A program made the position numbers and the translations under genes. A stretch of DNA of 64,000 nucleotides from Exiguobacterium sp. s48 (GTDB taxonomy: Bacteria; Bacillota; Bacilli; Exiguobacteriales; Exiguobacteriaceae): positions 1,922,001 through 1,986,000 of the forward strand of contig NZ_JACSKC010000001.1 of assembly GCF_018617395.1 (NCBI RefSeq). The letters are read 5' to 3'. The notes under the pieces are model-generated. The model ran no database searches, was not told the DNA's origin, and saw nothing but the letters and a program-made list of their open reading frames with translations. This document shows, piece by piece, positions 45,298 through 54,237 of this stretch (within the stretch, counting starts at the first letter, position 1; each line of letters begins with the position of its first letter).

Positions 45298-46258
45298 CGC
45301 GATGCGTCGTTGGAACAGGGACTTCACTTGTAACGATTTCCATCTTTCCGGTGAACAAGTGAGGTCCTTTTCCTTTTGGAATGAAGAAATGTTCGCCTGC
45401 TCGAATTGCCTGTGTGCCGTCCTCATCTTGAACGAACCCTTCACCCGAAACGACCGAGATTAATCGGAATGTTTCAGCCCGCTCTAAAATAGCCGGAGTA
45501 CCGTCTACTTGATGTCGCATAATCGTGAACGATGGTTTTGAAATCAATTCAGTCGTTAATCCATCTTCCAAGTTTGTTCGCACGAGTTCATCTGTACGAC
45601 GGTCTGGGATGTTCATCACTTCAACCGCTTTCTCGATATGAAGTTCGCGAAGGTTCCCCGCGTCATCGACACGATCGAAATCGTACAGTCGATACGTCCG
45701 GTCGCTCGTCTGTTGAATTTCAAGTAAGACGACACCCGGTCCAAGCGCATGTACTGTACCGCTAGGGATGTAGATGAAATCTCCTTTTTTCACGGGTTGT
45801 GTCTTCAAACGAGTCGCCCATTCTTTTTGTTGCACACATGTATACACTTCTTGTTTGGCACGGAACGTATGACCGACGATAATTTCCGCATTCGGTTCCG
45901 CATCTAACACATACCAGCACTCTTCTTTTCCGAACTCTTCTTGTTCTAGACGTTGCGCCTGCTCATCGTTCGGATGAACCTGTACCGATAAATAGGCACG
46001 CGCGTCGAGTAACTTGACGTGTAACGGGAACGTGGCGAATGGGTAAGGTCCGAATAACTCCAATCGGTGAGCATCCCATAAATCTGCTAGCGTCTGCCCT
46101 TCATACGGTCCATTTTCAAATACGGTCATGCCATTTGGATGTGCGGATGCCGCCCAACACTCTCCAATCTTCCCTTCCGGCAGTGAAAGATGAAATAACG
46201 TCTCTAGCTGACGGCCACCCCAAATACGTTCTTTAAACACCGGTTTGAGTTTATACAT
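45218..46258 (-). CDS. manA: Mannose-6-phosphate isomerase, class I
   Basis: The 346-residue protein is a zinc-dependent cupin isomerase (fructose-6-phosphate to mannose-6-phosphate). Conserved parts are VFKERIWGG near the start, VQVHPNDEQA near residue 95, GKEECWYVLDA near 115 and the metal-site IPSGTVHALGPG near 170. ATG 46258 follows a weak site (GAGAAACGCAGCACAT). It converges on manC, whose C-terminal domain may have the same activity. The coding end overlaps manC by 80 bases. Confidence 0.9.
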   Translation of the reverse strand: MYKLKPVFKERIWGGRQLETLFHLSLPEGKIGECWAASAHPNGMTVFENGPYEGQTLADLWDAHRLELFGPYPFATFPLHVKLLDARAYLSVQVHPNDEQAQRLEQEEFGKEECWYVLDAEPNAEIIVGHTFRAKQEVYTCVQQKEWATRLKTQPVKKGDFIYIPSGTVHALGPGVVLLEIQQTSDRTYRLYDFDRVDDAGNLRELHIEKAVEVMNIPDRRTDELVRTNLEDGLTTELISKPSFTIMRHQVDGTPAILERAETFRLISVVSGEGFVQDEDGTQAIRAGEHFFIPKGKGPHLFTGKMEIVTSEVPVPTTHRVNTVYQVEMVQDKHRQASNRLNTEPR

Positions 46259-46374
46259 ATGTGCTGCGTTTCTCAAAAAGAAGAAACGACTCCCCCTTCC
46301 TGTATTTTACCTAGATATACCCTTTAAAAGGGAGTTTCTATCCAATTTCCGAAGCGGGATATGTGAACAATGAA

Positions 46375-46417
46375 AAACCTCACGAGCCCTACCCGAAATC
46401 GAGGCACCGTGAGGTTT
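46375..46417 (-). terminator. Terminator of the rbs operon
   Basis: AAACCTCACG (46375-46384) and CGTGAGGTTT (46408-46417) form a 10-base-pair stem with a T-rich run on the minus strand, after rbsB. Confidence 0.85.
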
Positions 46418-46425
46418 CATCTTCC

Positions 46426-47337
46426 TTATTTGATTAATTCGAGTTCGACCGGGATGTTTTCTTCCACCGTTTCACCTTTCAGGTGGTTGATGGCCGCTTC
46501 CACACCCAACTTACCAATCTCAGTCGGTTTTTGCGCAACCGTTGCAGCCATCGTTCCATCCTCAACCGCTTTGACCGCATCGTCTGTCGCATCAAATCCG
46601 ATGACTTTGACATCGCTCATACCAGCCGCTTCGAGCGCTTGAACAGCACCGAGCGCCATCTCATCGTTATGTGCGAATACAGCGACGATGTCTTTATTGT
46701 CTTGCAAAATATTCTCCATGACCGTCAACCCTTCTGCACGGTCGAAGTTTGCCGATTGTTTTGCCACGACTTCTAATTTTCCATCGATGGCTTCGTTGAA
46801 TCCTTGTCCGCGATCACGTGTCGCAGAAGCTCCAGGAATCCCCTCGAGCTCGACGACTTTTTGCCCTTCGCCTACGAGTTCGACCATGTAGTCACCTGCC
46901 AATTGGCCACCCGCAACATTGTCTGATGCCACGTGTGCGACGACGTCACCTGTTTCAGCGTTACGGTCTACCGTGATGACGGGAATCCCGGCATCGTTCG
47001 CTGCTTGTACAGCCGCACCGACCGCTTCTGAATCTGTTGGGTTAATGAGAATCAAATCCATACCCTTTTGAATCATGTCTTCCACGTCGTTCACTTGCTT
47101 CGCAGCATCATTTTGCGCATCCGCTACAGTCAACGTCGCATCCATTTCTTTCGCCTGTTCTTCTGCGCCTTCTTTCAATGCGACGAAGAACGGGTTATTC
47201 AGTGTCGAAATCGATAAGCCAATCTCATAATCCCCATCTTTCGTTTCCGTTTCTGATGTTGACCCCGGTTGTTCAGTCGAGCATGCTGCCATCAATACCA
47301 TTGTCAGTGCGAGTAGCCAAGCTGTCCATTTTTTCAT
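46426..47337 (-). CDS. rbsB: Ribose ABC transporter substrate-binding lipoprotein
   Basis: The 303-residue protein has a signal peptide with lipobox LMAAC (residues ~15-19) and a periplasmic-binding-protein type-1 fold (IGLSISTLNNPFFVALKEGA, LILINPTDSEAVGAAV and VTVDRNAETGDVVAHVASD). It delivers ribose to RbsAC. ATG 47337 follows AAAGGGGAAACG. It is the last gene of rbsRKDACB. Confidence 0.94.
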   Translation of the reverse strand: MKKWTAWLLALTMVLMAACSTEQPGSTSETETKDGDYEIGLSISTLNNPFFVALKEGAEEQAKEMDATLTVADAQNDAAKQVNDVEDMIQKGMDLILINPTDSEAVGAAVQAANDAGIPVITVDRNAETGDVVAHVASDNVAGGQLAGDYMVELVGEGQKVVELEGIPGASATRDRGQGFNEAIDGKLEVVAKQSANFDRAEGLTVMENILQDNKDIVAVFAHNDEMALGAVQALEAAGMSDVKVIGFDATDDAVKAVEDGTMAATVAQKPTEIGKLGVEAAINHLKGETVEENIPVELELIK

Positions 47338-47359
47338 GTTCCGTTTCCCCTTTCGCGTG

Positions 47360-48325
47360 TTACGCGTTTTGTCGACGATCAAGCAATACTGCAAACAATA
47401 TAACTGCACCTTTTACGACGAGTTGGAAGAATGATGATACGCCGAGAAGGTTCAATCCGTTATTTAATGTTCCGATGATCAACGCCCCGATCAACGTCCC
47501 GACAATCCAGCCGCGACCACCCGCAAGGCTCGTTCCCCCGAGAACGACGGCTGCGATGGCATCGAGTTCATACGACGTTCCTGCTGTCGGTTGTGCGGAA
47601 TTGAGACGTGACGTCAAAATGATACCAGCGAGTGCCGCAAGCATCCCGGATAACGAATAAATCATGATTTTGACTTTATTGACGCCAATCCCCATCAATT
47701 TAGCCGCTTCTTCATTTCCACCGATTGCGTACGTGTGACGACCGAATGTCGTCTTCTTCAAGATGAAATACAGGACACCGAATGCGAGTAGCATCGTCAA
47801 TGCCGGCACCGGAATGATCCAGAAGTAACCACGGCCGAGCATCTCAAACCAACCTGAATTTCCGAGACCTGTGATCGGTCTTCCGTCCGTATAGACGAGC
47901 GTCAATCCGCGATAAATGGTCATCGTGGCCAATGTTGCGATGAACGGTGCCACTTTTCCGTACGTGATGACTGCGCCGTTGAACGCTCCGAGAACGGCTC
48001 CCGCAATCAGACCGAGTGCAACGGCCATAATCGCATGTTGCCCATCCACCATCATGCCTGCCACTAGTGCAGAAGCGAGCGCTAGAATCGACCCGACCGA
48101 TAAATCGATGCCCCCTGTCAAGATGACAAACGTCATCCCGAAAGCGATCAAGGCATTGATCGATACTTGTCGCAGTACGTTGAAGATATTATTTAATGAT
48201 AAAAAGCCTGGTTCGAGCGCCGTCACGACGACGATGATGACGAGTAGACCAAACAACGGTCCTAACTTTTGTCCCCATCCGAGTCGACCCGGGCGCTTCA
48301 GCGAAGTTGTTGCTTTCAATTCCAT
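47360..48325 (-). CDS. rbsC: Ribose ABC transporter permease
   Basis: The 321-residue permease has about 8-10 membrane helices. The segment FGMTFVILTGGIDLSVGS near residue 75 and the EAA-like loop FGRHTYAIGGNEEAAKLMGI are characteristic of RbsC. GGAGGG precedes ATG 48325, and the frame upstream to 48346 lies within the end of rbsA. Confidence 0.94.
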   Translation of the reverse strand: MELKATTSLKRPGRLGWGQKLGPLFGLLVIIVVVTALEPGFLSLNNIFNVLRQVSINALIAFGMTFVILTGGIDLSVGSILALASALVAGMMVDGQHAIMAVALGLIAGAVLGAFNGAVITYGKVAPFIATLATMTIYRGLTLVYTDGRPITGLGNSGWFEMLGRGYFWIIPVPALTMLLAFGVLYFILKKTTFGRHTYAIGGNEEAAKLMGIGVNKVKIMIYSLSGMLAALAGIILTSRLNSAQPTAGTSYELDAIAAVVLGGTSLAGGRGWIVGTLIGALIIGTLNNGLNLLGVSSFFQLVVKGAVILFAVLLDRRQNA

Positions 48326-48326
48326 A

Positions 48327-49805
48327 TCATTGCCCTCCTGTCGCATACGTCATTACTTTTTCTTGTGTCGCCTCTTCTTTCGTTAGCGTTCCGGTCACGA
48401 CACCTTCCCGCATGACGACAATTCGATCACTCATCCCGAGCACTTCTGGTAAATCAGAAGAGACCATGATGATGGCGACTCCCGATTCCGCGAGGTCGCT
48501 CATGATGTTATAAATCTCTTTCTTGGCACCAACGTCGACGCCTCGAGTCGGTTCATCCAAAATCAAAACGTCCGGTTCAACACCTAACCATTTACCGAGC
48601 ACAATCTTCTGTTGATTCCCACCAGACAGCGACTTCACTTTCTGCTCCATCGAATGATGTTTGACCCGCAATTTTTGTAAGTATGTCTCGGCGAATGTTG
48701 CTTCTTGTTGTTTCGAGATGACGGCCCCTTTCGATCGTTTATCGAGTGTCGGAAGTGACAAGTTTTCTCTTAGGGAAAAGTCGAGAAGCAAGCCCTCTCC
48801 TTTTCGGTCTTCTGTTAAAAAGGCGATCCCGTGTTTGATGGCGTCGGCCGGAGTCTTGATTCGAATCGGTTTCCCGTTCAGTTTGATGACTCCCCCTTTG
48901 TGGGTGTCCGCCCCGAACAAAGCACGCATCACCTCGGTCCGTCCCGCTCCCATCAATCCGGAGAATCCAACGATTTCTCCGGCACGAACGTTGAATGATA
49001 CGTTGTGGAACCGGTTACCGATTAAATCATCTACTTCGAGTACGACGTCCCCTAGTTTAGAGGCACGCGTCGGATAGCGTTCCCCGATCTCGCGACCGAC
49101 CATATCGCGTACCGTTTCCTCAAATGAGGTGTCTTGAATCGTACGAGTCGAAATGGATTGTCCGTCCCGGAGGACCGTGATCCGGTCGCATAAGTCAAAA
49201 ATCTCTTCCATCCGGTGTGAAATATAGATGATGGACACACCTTGGTCCCGCAACGCCCGTGAGACGGCGAAGAGCGCCTGAATTTCGCGGTCCGTCAAGG
49301 CGGCAGTCGGTTCATCCATGACGATGACTTTCGCATCCGTCATGAGTGCCTTGGCAATCTCAATCATCTGTTGTTGACCGACAGATAAGTTGCGCGCTAC
49401 TTCATCGACATCCATAAACACGTTCAGTTCCGCCAAGTATTCTCGAGCTCGTCTAGTCATCTCCTGTTGCTTGACCATCCCGAACGGTCCTGTCAGTTCT
49501 CGACCTAGAAATAAGTTTTCCGTCACCGTCATCTCCGGTAAGATATTGAGCTCCTGATGGATGAAGGCGATGCCTTCTTGCTCCGCTTCTTTTGGGTGCT
49601 TGAATTGACGTTTCTTCCCATCGATGAGAATCTCTCCTTCATCCTGCGCATGAAGACCCGTCATCACCTTCATCAATGTCGACTTCCCAGCCCCGTTCTC
49701 GCCCATGAGTGCATGAATCTCTCCAGGTAACAGTTCAAAATCGACCCCTTTCAAGACGGAGACCGGACCGAACGACTTATGGATGCCTTTCAACTGAATA
49801 TGCAT
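48327..49805 (-). CDS. rbsA: Ribose ABC transporter ATP-binding protein
   Basis: The 492-residue protein has two fused ATPase domains, with Walker A GENGAGKST near residue 37, signatures LSVGQQQMIEIAKAL and LSGGNQQKIVLGKWL, and the second-domain line GFSGLMGAGRTE. This tandem arrangement is typical of sugar importers of the RbsA/MglA type. It powers RbsC. Confidence 0.95.
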   Translation of the reverse strand: MHIQLKGIHKSFGPVSVLKGVDFELLPGEIHALMGENGAGKSTLMKVMTGLHAQDEGEILIDGKKRQFKHPKEAEQEGIAFIHQELNILPEMTVTENLFLGRELTGPFGMVKQQEMTRRAREYLAELNVFMDVDEVARNLSVGQQQMIEIAKALMTDAKVIVMDEPTAALTDREIQALFAVSRALRDQGVSIIYISHRMEEIFDLCDRITVLRDGQSISTRTIQDTSFEETVRDMVGREIGERYPTRASKLGDVVLEVDDLIGNRFHNVSFNVRAGEIVGFSGLMGAGRTEVMRALFGADTHKGGVIKLNGKPIRIKTPADAIKHGIAFLTEDRKGEGLLLDFSLRENLSLPTLDKRSKGAVISKQQEATFAETYLQKLRVKHHSMEQKVKSLSGGNQQKIVLGKWLGVEPDVLILDEPTRGVDVGAKKEIYNIMSDLAESGVAIIMVSSDLPEVLGMSDRIVVMREGVVTGTLTKEEATQEKVMTYATGGQ

Positions 49806-49816
49806 CGAATCCCCCC

Positions 49817-50206
49817 TTAAAAAATGACCCCGGCGTGTAAAATGACGTTGGCGTAAGGTGTCGCTTCCCCAGTTCGAATGACCACTTTTGCTTGTGCGAC
49901 CTCTCGTTTGAAGTCTTCATGCGAACACATATCGATACTCGTGTATCGTTCTTTCAGTGAATCTGCAATCGTCGGATTATGCGCGATGATTTCCTCGGCA
50001 ATCGTGATGCGCTCGACGACCAAATCCGATTCGACGACATCGAGCACTTCTAGAAAGGAAGGTTCTCCGATGCGAAGGCTAAGATCGACCCGCTTCACAC
50101 CGTCTGGAATCGGTAGCCCACAATCGGCGATGACAACACGGTCTGTATGTCCGAGATCGGCAAAGATTTTTGCTAAATGACTGTTTAAAATCCCATGTTT
50201 TTTCAT
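49817..50206 (-). CDS. rbsD: D-ribose pyranase
   Basis: The 129-residue protein converts beta-pyranose to beta-furanose ribose for the kinase. The family opening MKKHGILNSHLAKIFADLGH is complete, and HTDRVVIADCGLPIP follows. Its start overlaps the rbsK stop by one base (TAATG). Confidence 0.94.
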   Translation of the reverse strand: MKKHGILNSHLAKIFADLGHTDRVVIADCGLPIPDGVKRVDLSLRIGEPSFLEVLDVVESDLVVERITIAEEIIAHNPTIADSLKERYTSIDMCSHEDFKREVAQAKVVIRTGEATPYANVILHAGVIF

Positions 50207-51090
50207 TACACGCGCTCCAATCGTTGTTGTACATCTTCTCGTGTCGGCATACCACCTTGTGCGCCAAACCCTTCGACACTCATACCGGACGCGACTACGG
50301 CAAACCGTACGGCCGTCTCTAAATCCTCTTGCTCGATGAGGGAGACAGCGAGCGCACCGTTGAACGTGTCACCAGCTCCTGTTGTGTCGACGACGTTCGC
50401 TCGGATGGCTGGCACATGCCGCACTTCTTGTCCATCATGGAATCGGACACCACGAACGCCTTCCGTGACGAGTAACTTGTTCGGATATCGTTTGAGAACA
50501 TCATCCACGGATAACCCCTTAAATAAATCCCGGCATTCATGTTCGTTCGGCGTCAAGTACGTGACGTCTTCAATCACTTCTAACGGGAGCGATTGAGACG
50601 GAGCCGGATTCAATAGTACTGGGATTCCTTTCTTTTTGCAGTAAGCGGTCACTTGTCGAACGGTCTCGATTGGAATCTCGAGCTGTAAGAGTACGAACGA
50701 CTGCTCATCGAAAAGATGATCCAGTTCCTCTTCCGTGAAAATGACTTGCTTGTTCGCCGATTGGACGACGACAATTGAATTATCTTCTTCAGCCAATACG
50801 ATATGGGCTGTACCCGTCACTTCATTCGGTACGACCTGAACGTGCGAAACATCGACGCCATGCTGTTTAAAATTTTCAACAACCTGTTGACCGAACGGGT
50901 CGTCCCCTACACAACCGACCATCTGAACTGCACTCCCTAATTTAGAAGCAGCGACTGCCTGGTTCGCACCTTTCCCCCCTGGAACGGTACGGAACGACTC
51001 GCCGATGACGGTTTCCCCTGCTTGCGGACGTTTGTCGGACGTGACGACAAGGTCCATCGATATACTGCCAATGACAACAATGCGTTTCAT
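50206..51090 (-). CDS. rbsK: Ribokinase
   Basis: The 294-residue PfkB-family kinase has GGKGANQAVAASKLG near residue 38 and the C-terminal VDTTGAGDTFNGAL with the catalytic Asp. It phosphorylates ribose to ribose-5-phosphate. It follows rbsR directly with three bases between. Confidence 0.95.
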   Translation of the reverse strand: MKRIVVIGSISMDLVVTSDKRPQAGETVIGESFRTVPGGKGANQAVAASKLGSAVQMVGCVGDDPFGQQVVENFKQHGVDVSHVQVVPNEVTGTAHIVLAEEDNSIVVVQSANKQVIFTEEELDHLFDEQSFVLLQLEIPIETVRQVTAYCKKKGIPVLLNPAPSQSLPLEVIEDVTYLTPNEHECRDLFKGLSVDDVLKRYPNKLLVTEGVRGVRFHDGQEVRHVPAIRANVVDTTGAGDTFNGALAVSLIEQEDLETAVRFAVVASGMSVEGFGAQGGMPTREDVQQRLERV

Positions 51091-51093
51091 TCT

Positions 51094-52071
51094 TTATCTC
51101 TCCTTCCGCTTTGTCGTTTGTCTCTCTAACAATGCGACTGGTAATAACATCTCTTTTGGTCGTGTATCTTTCTTCTCAATCAAATCTAGCAATCGCTCGG
51201 TCGCGACTCGACCCATCTCATAGATGGGTTGCACGATGGTCGTCAGTGGCGGGGACGTCATCTCGCCTAGCTCGATTCCGTCATATCCGATGACCTGTAG
51301 TTCTTCCGGGACACGAATGTTCCGACGGACGGCTTCCTGCAACACCGCGGCTGCAATCACATCGTTCGCTGCGAAGATGCCATCAAACGGCCAAGCATGG
51401 TCGAATAGCTCTTGGGATGCTTTCAATGCATCTTTAAATGCGAACGCGGACTCGGTCATCCCGACGAGTCGATCGCCGGCCACCTCGACAAATCCTTCGG
51501 TTCGACGCTGAACCGTTTTAAGATGATCGGGTCCGGCAATATGTGCAAGTCGCATCGCCCCACGCTGTATCAACGTGTTGGCCGCCAATTTTCCGCCCTC
51601 GTATCCGTCCGATATAACCGCATCGATTCCCGCTTTGACGATTCGGTCAAGTGCGACCATCGGTAAATTCAACGTTTCATAATTCGGATTGTGCGAATGA
51701 TTCGTCGTGATAATCAAACCGTCGACATGCATCGTTTGCAAGGCGACTAAATACGTCTGTTCTTTTTCCAGTTGTTCGTCCGTGTTACATAAGACGACTT
51801 GATACCCATGCTGATTGGCGACATCTTCAATTGCCCGAGCCAGCTGTGGAAAGAACGGGTTTGTGATGTCTGGCATGATGAGTCCAATCAAATTCGACGA
51901 TTTTTTATAAAGTGAACGCGCGACTCGGTTCGGTGCGTAGTTCAGTTCCGAAATCGCCTTTTCGACTGCTTCTTTCGCCTCTTCGCTCACATATCCGCTT
52001 TTGTTCATGACGCGTGATACGGTCGCCACTGAGACATTCGCATGTTTTGCTACTTGTTTGATGGTCGCCAT
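51094..52071 (-). CDS. rbsR: Ribose operon repressor, LacI family
   Basis: The 325-residue protein begins with a LacI helix-turn-helix (TIKQVAKHANVSVATVSRVM) and a hinge helix, then a periplasmic-binding-like ligand domain (SNLIGLIMPDITNPFFPQLA). It represses the operon until ribose binds, and it is the first gene of the unit it controls. A matching palindromic operator lies in its promoter. Confidence 0.93.
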   Translation of the reverse strand: MATIKQVAKHANVSVATVSRVMNKSGYVSEEAKEAVEKAISELNYAPNRVARSLYKKSSNLIGLIMPDITNPFFPQLARAIEDVANQHGYQVVLCNTDEQLEKEQTYLVALQTMHVDGLIITTNHSHNPNYETLNLPMVALDRIVKAGIDAVISDGYEGGKLAANTLIQRGAMRLAHIAGPDHLKTVQRRTEGFVEVAGDRLVGMTESAFAFKDALKASQELFDHAWPFDGIFAANDVIAAAVLQEAVRRNIRVPEELQVIGYDGIELGEMTSPPLTTIVQPIYEMGRVATERLLDLIEKKDTRPKEMLLPVALLERQTTKRKER

Positions 52072-52087
52072 TTGACATCCTCCGTTC

Positions 52088-52101
52088 TGGAAACGCTTAC
52101 A
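52088..52101 (-). promoter_or_regulatory. cre (CcpA) box of the rbs operon
   Basis: TGGAAACGCTTACA matches the cre consensus fully. It overlaps the expected transcription start and would block early elongation when preferred sugars are present. Confidence 0.85.
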
Positions 52102-52106
52102 AAACC

Positions 52107-52135
52107 ATCTTAATGTGTAACCGGTTACATATCAA
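52107..52135 (-). promoter_or_regulatory. rbs promoter with operator in the spacer
   Basis: Reading leftward, TTGATA (-35, 52130-52135), a 17-base spacer and TAAGAT (-10, 52107-52112) form the promoter. The spacer contains the palindrome TGTAACCGGTTACA (52116-52129), a typical LacI-family operator and the likely RbsR site. Confidence 0.85.
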
Positions 52136-52155
52136 TAGTTTTTTATGATTTCATA

Positions 52156-52188
52156 GAAAAACACATTGAAACAGTGCTTCAATGTGTA
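52156..52188 (-). terminator. Terminator of the GNAT gene
   Basis: ACACATTGAA (52161-52170) and TTCAATGTGT (52179-52188) arms, with T-rich sequence on the minus strand at 52156-52160. The stem includes the end of the GNAT gene. Confidence 0.75.
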
Positions 52189-52721
52189 GAAAACGTCGGA
52201 TTTAGTTGGACATGGACGAGGTTTTCTACCGTTCGTCCATCGAGTCGGGTCAATTCTTGCGTTTTCGTGAACGCATAAGTGAACCCACATTTCTCAACGA
52301 CGCGTCGCGATTGGTCATTGAAGCTAAAATAGCCACACCAGATTCGCTCCAGTCCTAACGCTTCAAATCCGAATCGAATCATCGCCTGAACGGCTTCTGG
52401 CGCGTAACCATTTCCCCAATAATCGGGGCTGAGCACATAACCGATCTCACGCTGTGCATCATGTTGAATCGACGAGTCCGGTCTTCGATCATGTAACCCG
52501 ATGCTACCGATCACTTGCCCGGTCTCTTTCAAGACGATTGCCCACACGTCTTTTTCCTCGATAAACAGTTGAATGACGTCCCTCGTTTCGTCAATCGATT
52601 CATGAGGTGCCCAACCAGCCATCGGTCCGACTCGATCATCTTTTGCATAATGGTACATATCTTCTGCGTCTTCTAGCGTAAATGCTCTTAAGATCAATCG
52701 TTCTGTCTCCATCTTGATCAT
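52179..52721 (-). CDS. GNAT acetyltransferase, RimJ/RimL-like
   Basis: The 180-residue protein has the RimJ-like opening METERLILRAFTLEDAEDMY and the acetyl-CoA loop SPDYWGNGYAPEAVQAMI. It probably acetylates a protein N-terminus or a small amine. AAGGATGGGTTAGT precedes the ATG. Confidence 0.85.
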   Translation of the reverse strand: MIKMETERLILRAFTLEDAEDMYHYAKDDRVGPMAGWAPHESIDETRDVIQLFIEEKDVWAIVLKETGQVIGSIGLHDRRPDSSIQHDAQREIGYVLSPDYWGNGYAPEAVQAMIRFGFEALGLERIWCGYFSFNDQSRRVVEKCGFTYAFTKTQELTRLDGRTVENLVHVQLNPTFSTH

Positions 52722-52796
52722 ACTAACCCATCCTTTTCCTTCAAGTTGTTTCTTTCCCCGACCTAATGGGAAAACGTTAGGCGAGGAGGAATGAAC

Positions 52797-53243
52797 ATGC
52801 CATTTGATTATGACTTAAACTTCGATGAAATCGACTTCCGACAACAACCGGAACTGTACCGGGTCGGCCGTGGCGAACAAGGAGTACTACTCGTTGAGCC
52901 GTATAAAAGTGAGATTTTGCCCCATTGGCGATTCAAGACGCCTGAGATTGCGAAACAATCTGCCGAAGAAATCATGGAATTGTTTGAAGCGTATCGTGCG
53001 AACGATGATTTCGTCGGGATGGACATGGCTCGAAAGTTCATCCAAATGGGGTATACACGGGCCCGGCGCTATGCCAATTATAAAGGCGGTCGTAAATATA
53101 AAGAAGATGGTGACATTCACGAGCGCGAAATCGACGAAGAGAAGGCAGAATCTGCCCGTATCTTTAAAACATATTGGGATCAACTCCGTGCCGATGAGGA
53201 TTATTTGCGACGTAAAAAGGCACATCAAAAAAAATATGGTTAA
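52797..53243 (+). CDS. DUF4385 family protein
   Basis: The 148-residue protein matches my memory of DUF4385: YRVGRGEQGVLLVEPYKSE near residue 22 and DMARKFIQMGYTRARRYANY near residue 75. It is basic, soluble and of unknown function. The second ATG (52797) lies 8 bases after GAGGAGG and is preferred to 52791. It ends tail to tail with the next gene with a four-base overlap. Confidence 0.8.
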   Translation: MPFDYDLNFDEIDFRQQPELYRVGRGEQGVLLVEPYKSEILPHWRFKTPEIAKQSAEEIMELFEAYRANDDFVGMDMARKFIQMGYTRARRYANYKGGRKYKEDGDIHEREIDEEKAESARIFKTYWDQLRADEDYLRRKKAHQKKYG

Positions 53244-53683
53244 TCGCGCACCATCACTTGGAACGGAACCTCATTTCGCTCAAATGATGTGATGGTACGA
53301 AATCCAACCGTTTCGTATAGATGAATCGCTCGTTCGTTAAAAGAGGCGACGGTCAAACGAAGCGGTTTTCTTCGTTCCATCGCTCTCTCCACGATGTATG
53401 TTACAAACGATTTTCCATATCCTTGTCCCGTCAAATCAGGTCGTAGCCCCAATCCGATGTCCGTGAAATCTGAAGAATATAGATATGTCGAATTGGGTAC
53501 TTGTGCAGCAACACCGATGCAATAAAATCCAATCAGCTCATGCTCCGCTACAATCGCCTGATACGTCATCAACTCGGCGATGCCCTCTTCAGAAGGCGGT
53601 TGATTATAGAAGTCATAAGGAGCTCCGTACGTCCATTCTTGAATTTGACCTGCCCATTCACGCGTCATCGGTCGGTGATACAT
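53240..53683 (-). CDS. GNAT family N-acetyltransferase
   Basis: The 147-residue protein from ATG 53683, after GGAGGG, has a GNAT fold with the acetyl-CoA-binding segment LRPDLTGQGYGKSFVTYI. The substrate is unknown. A longer frame to 53761 would cross the terminator of the next gene and is rejected. Confidence 0.82.
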   Translation of the reverse strand: MYHRPMTREWAGQIQEWTYGAPYDFYNQPPSEEGIAELMTYQAIVAEHELIGFYCIGVAAQVPNSTYLYSSDFTDIGLGLRPDLTGQGYGKSFVTYIVERAMERRKPLRLTVASFNERAIHLYETVGFRTITSFERNEVPFQVMVRD

Positions 53684-53720
53684 TCGTCTTCCCTCCGTAC
53701 TCTTTTCACAAGTTCTATGT

Positions 53721-53744
53721 AAAAAAGATGAGGTCGCCCTCATC
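53721..53744 (-). terminator. Terminator of the OsmC gene
   Basis: GATGAGG (53727-53733) and CCTCATC (53738-53744), followed on the minus strand by six T. Confidence 0.85.
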
Positions 53745-53745
53745 C

Positions 53746-54195
53746 TTATTTTCGAGTCCATTCTGCCGTCATCGCCACGTCTGCTGCGTGCATCAAATTA
53801 TGAATCGGACAGCGTGCCTCGACAGCCTTTCTTAATGCTTCAATCCGTTCATCCGATTCGGTCGTATCCAACACAACTTTCATATGCGTCGACTCAAAAT
53901 ATGTTCGGACACCTTCCATCCCTTGGAACCCTCGTGGATCGAGCGTTCCTTCCGTCACAAATTCGACTCCTTCGTACTCGAAGTTTAAATCCTGAGCGGC
54001 ATAGGCAATCATAATGGTTGTACAAGACGATTGGGCACCGAGAAGATACTCGAGTGGATTCGGTCCCTTATTCGTTCCACCGAGTCGTTCCGGCTCATCT
54101 ACGATAAATGGGGTGTGCTCGCCTACACGTACAGTCGTCTTGACGCCTCCCGCTTCTCCCTCGGCACGCATTGTCACTAACGGTCTATCAGACAT
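53746..54195 (-). CDS. OsmC/Ohr family protein
   Basis: The 149-residue protein has the OsmC fold with a reactive Cys in the line GAQSSCTTIMIAYA and a second Cys in EARCPIHNLM. Members reduce organic or fatty-acid hydroperoxides using lipoyl or thiol partners. It is a single-gene unit. Confidence 0.85.
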   Translation of the reverse strand: MSDRPLVTMRAEGEAGGVKTTVRVGEHTPFIVDEPERLGGTNKGPNPLEYLLGAQSSCTTIMIAYAAQDLNFEYEGVEFVTEGTLDPRGFQGMEGVRTYFESTHMKVVLDTTESDERIEALRKAVEARCPIHNLMHAADVAMTAEWTRK

Positions 54196-54237
54196 ATGTC
54201 ATCCTCCTTTCAAAAATCAACCACTACTTTCTTCCCG

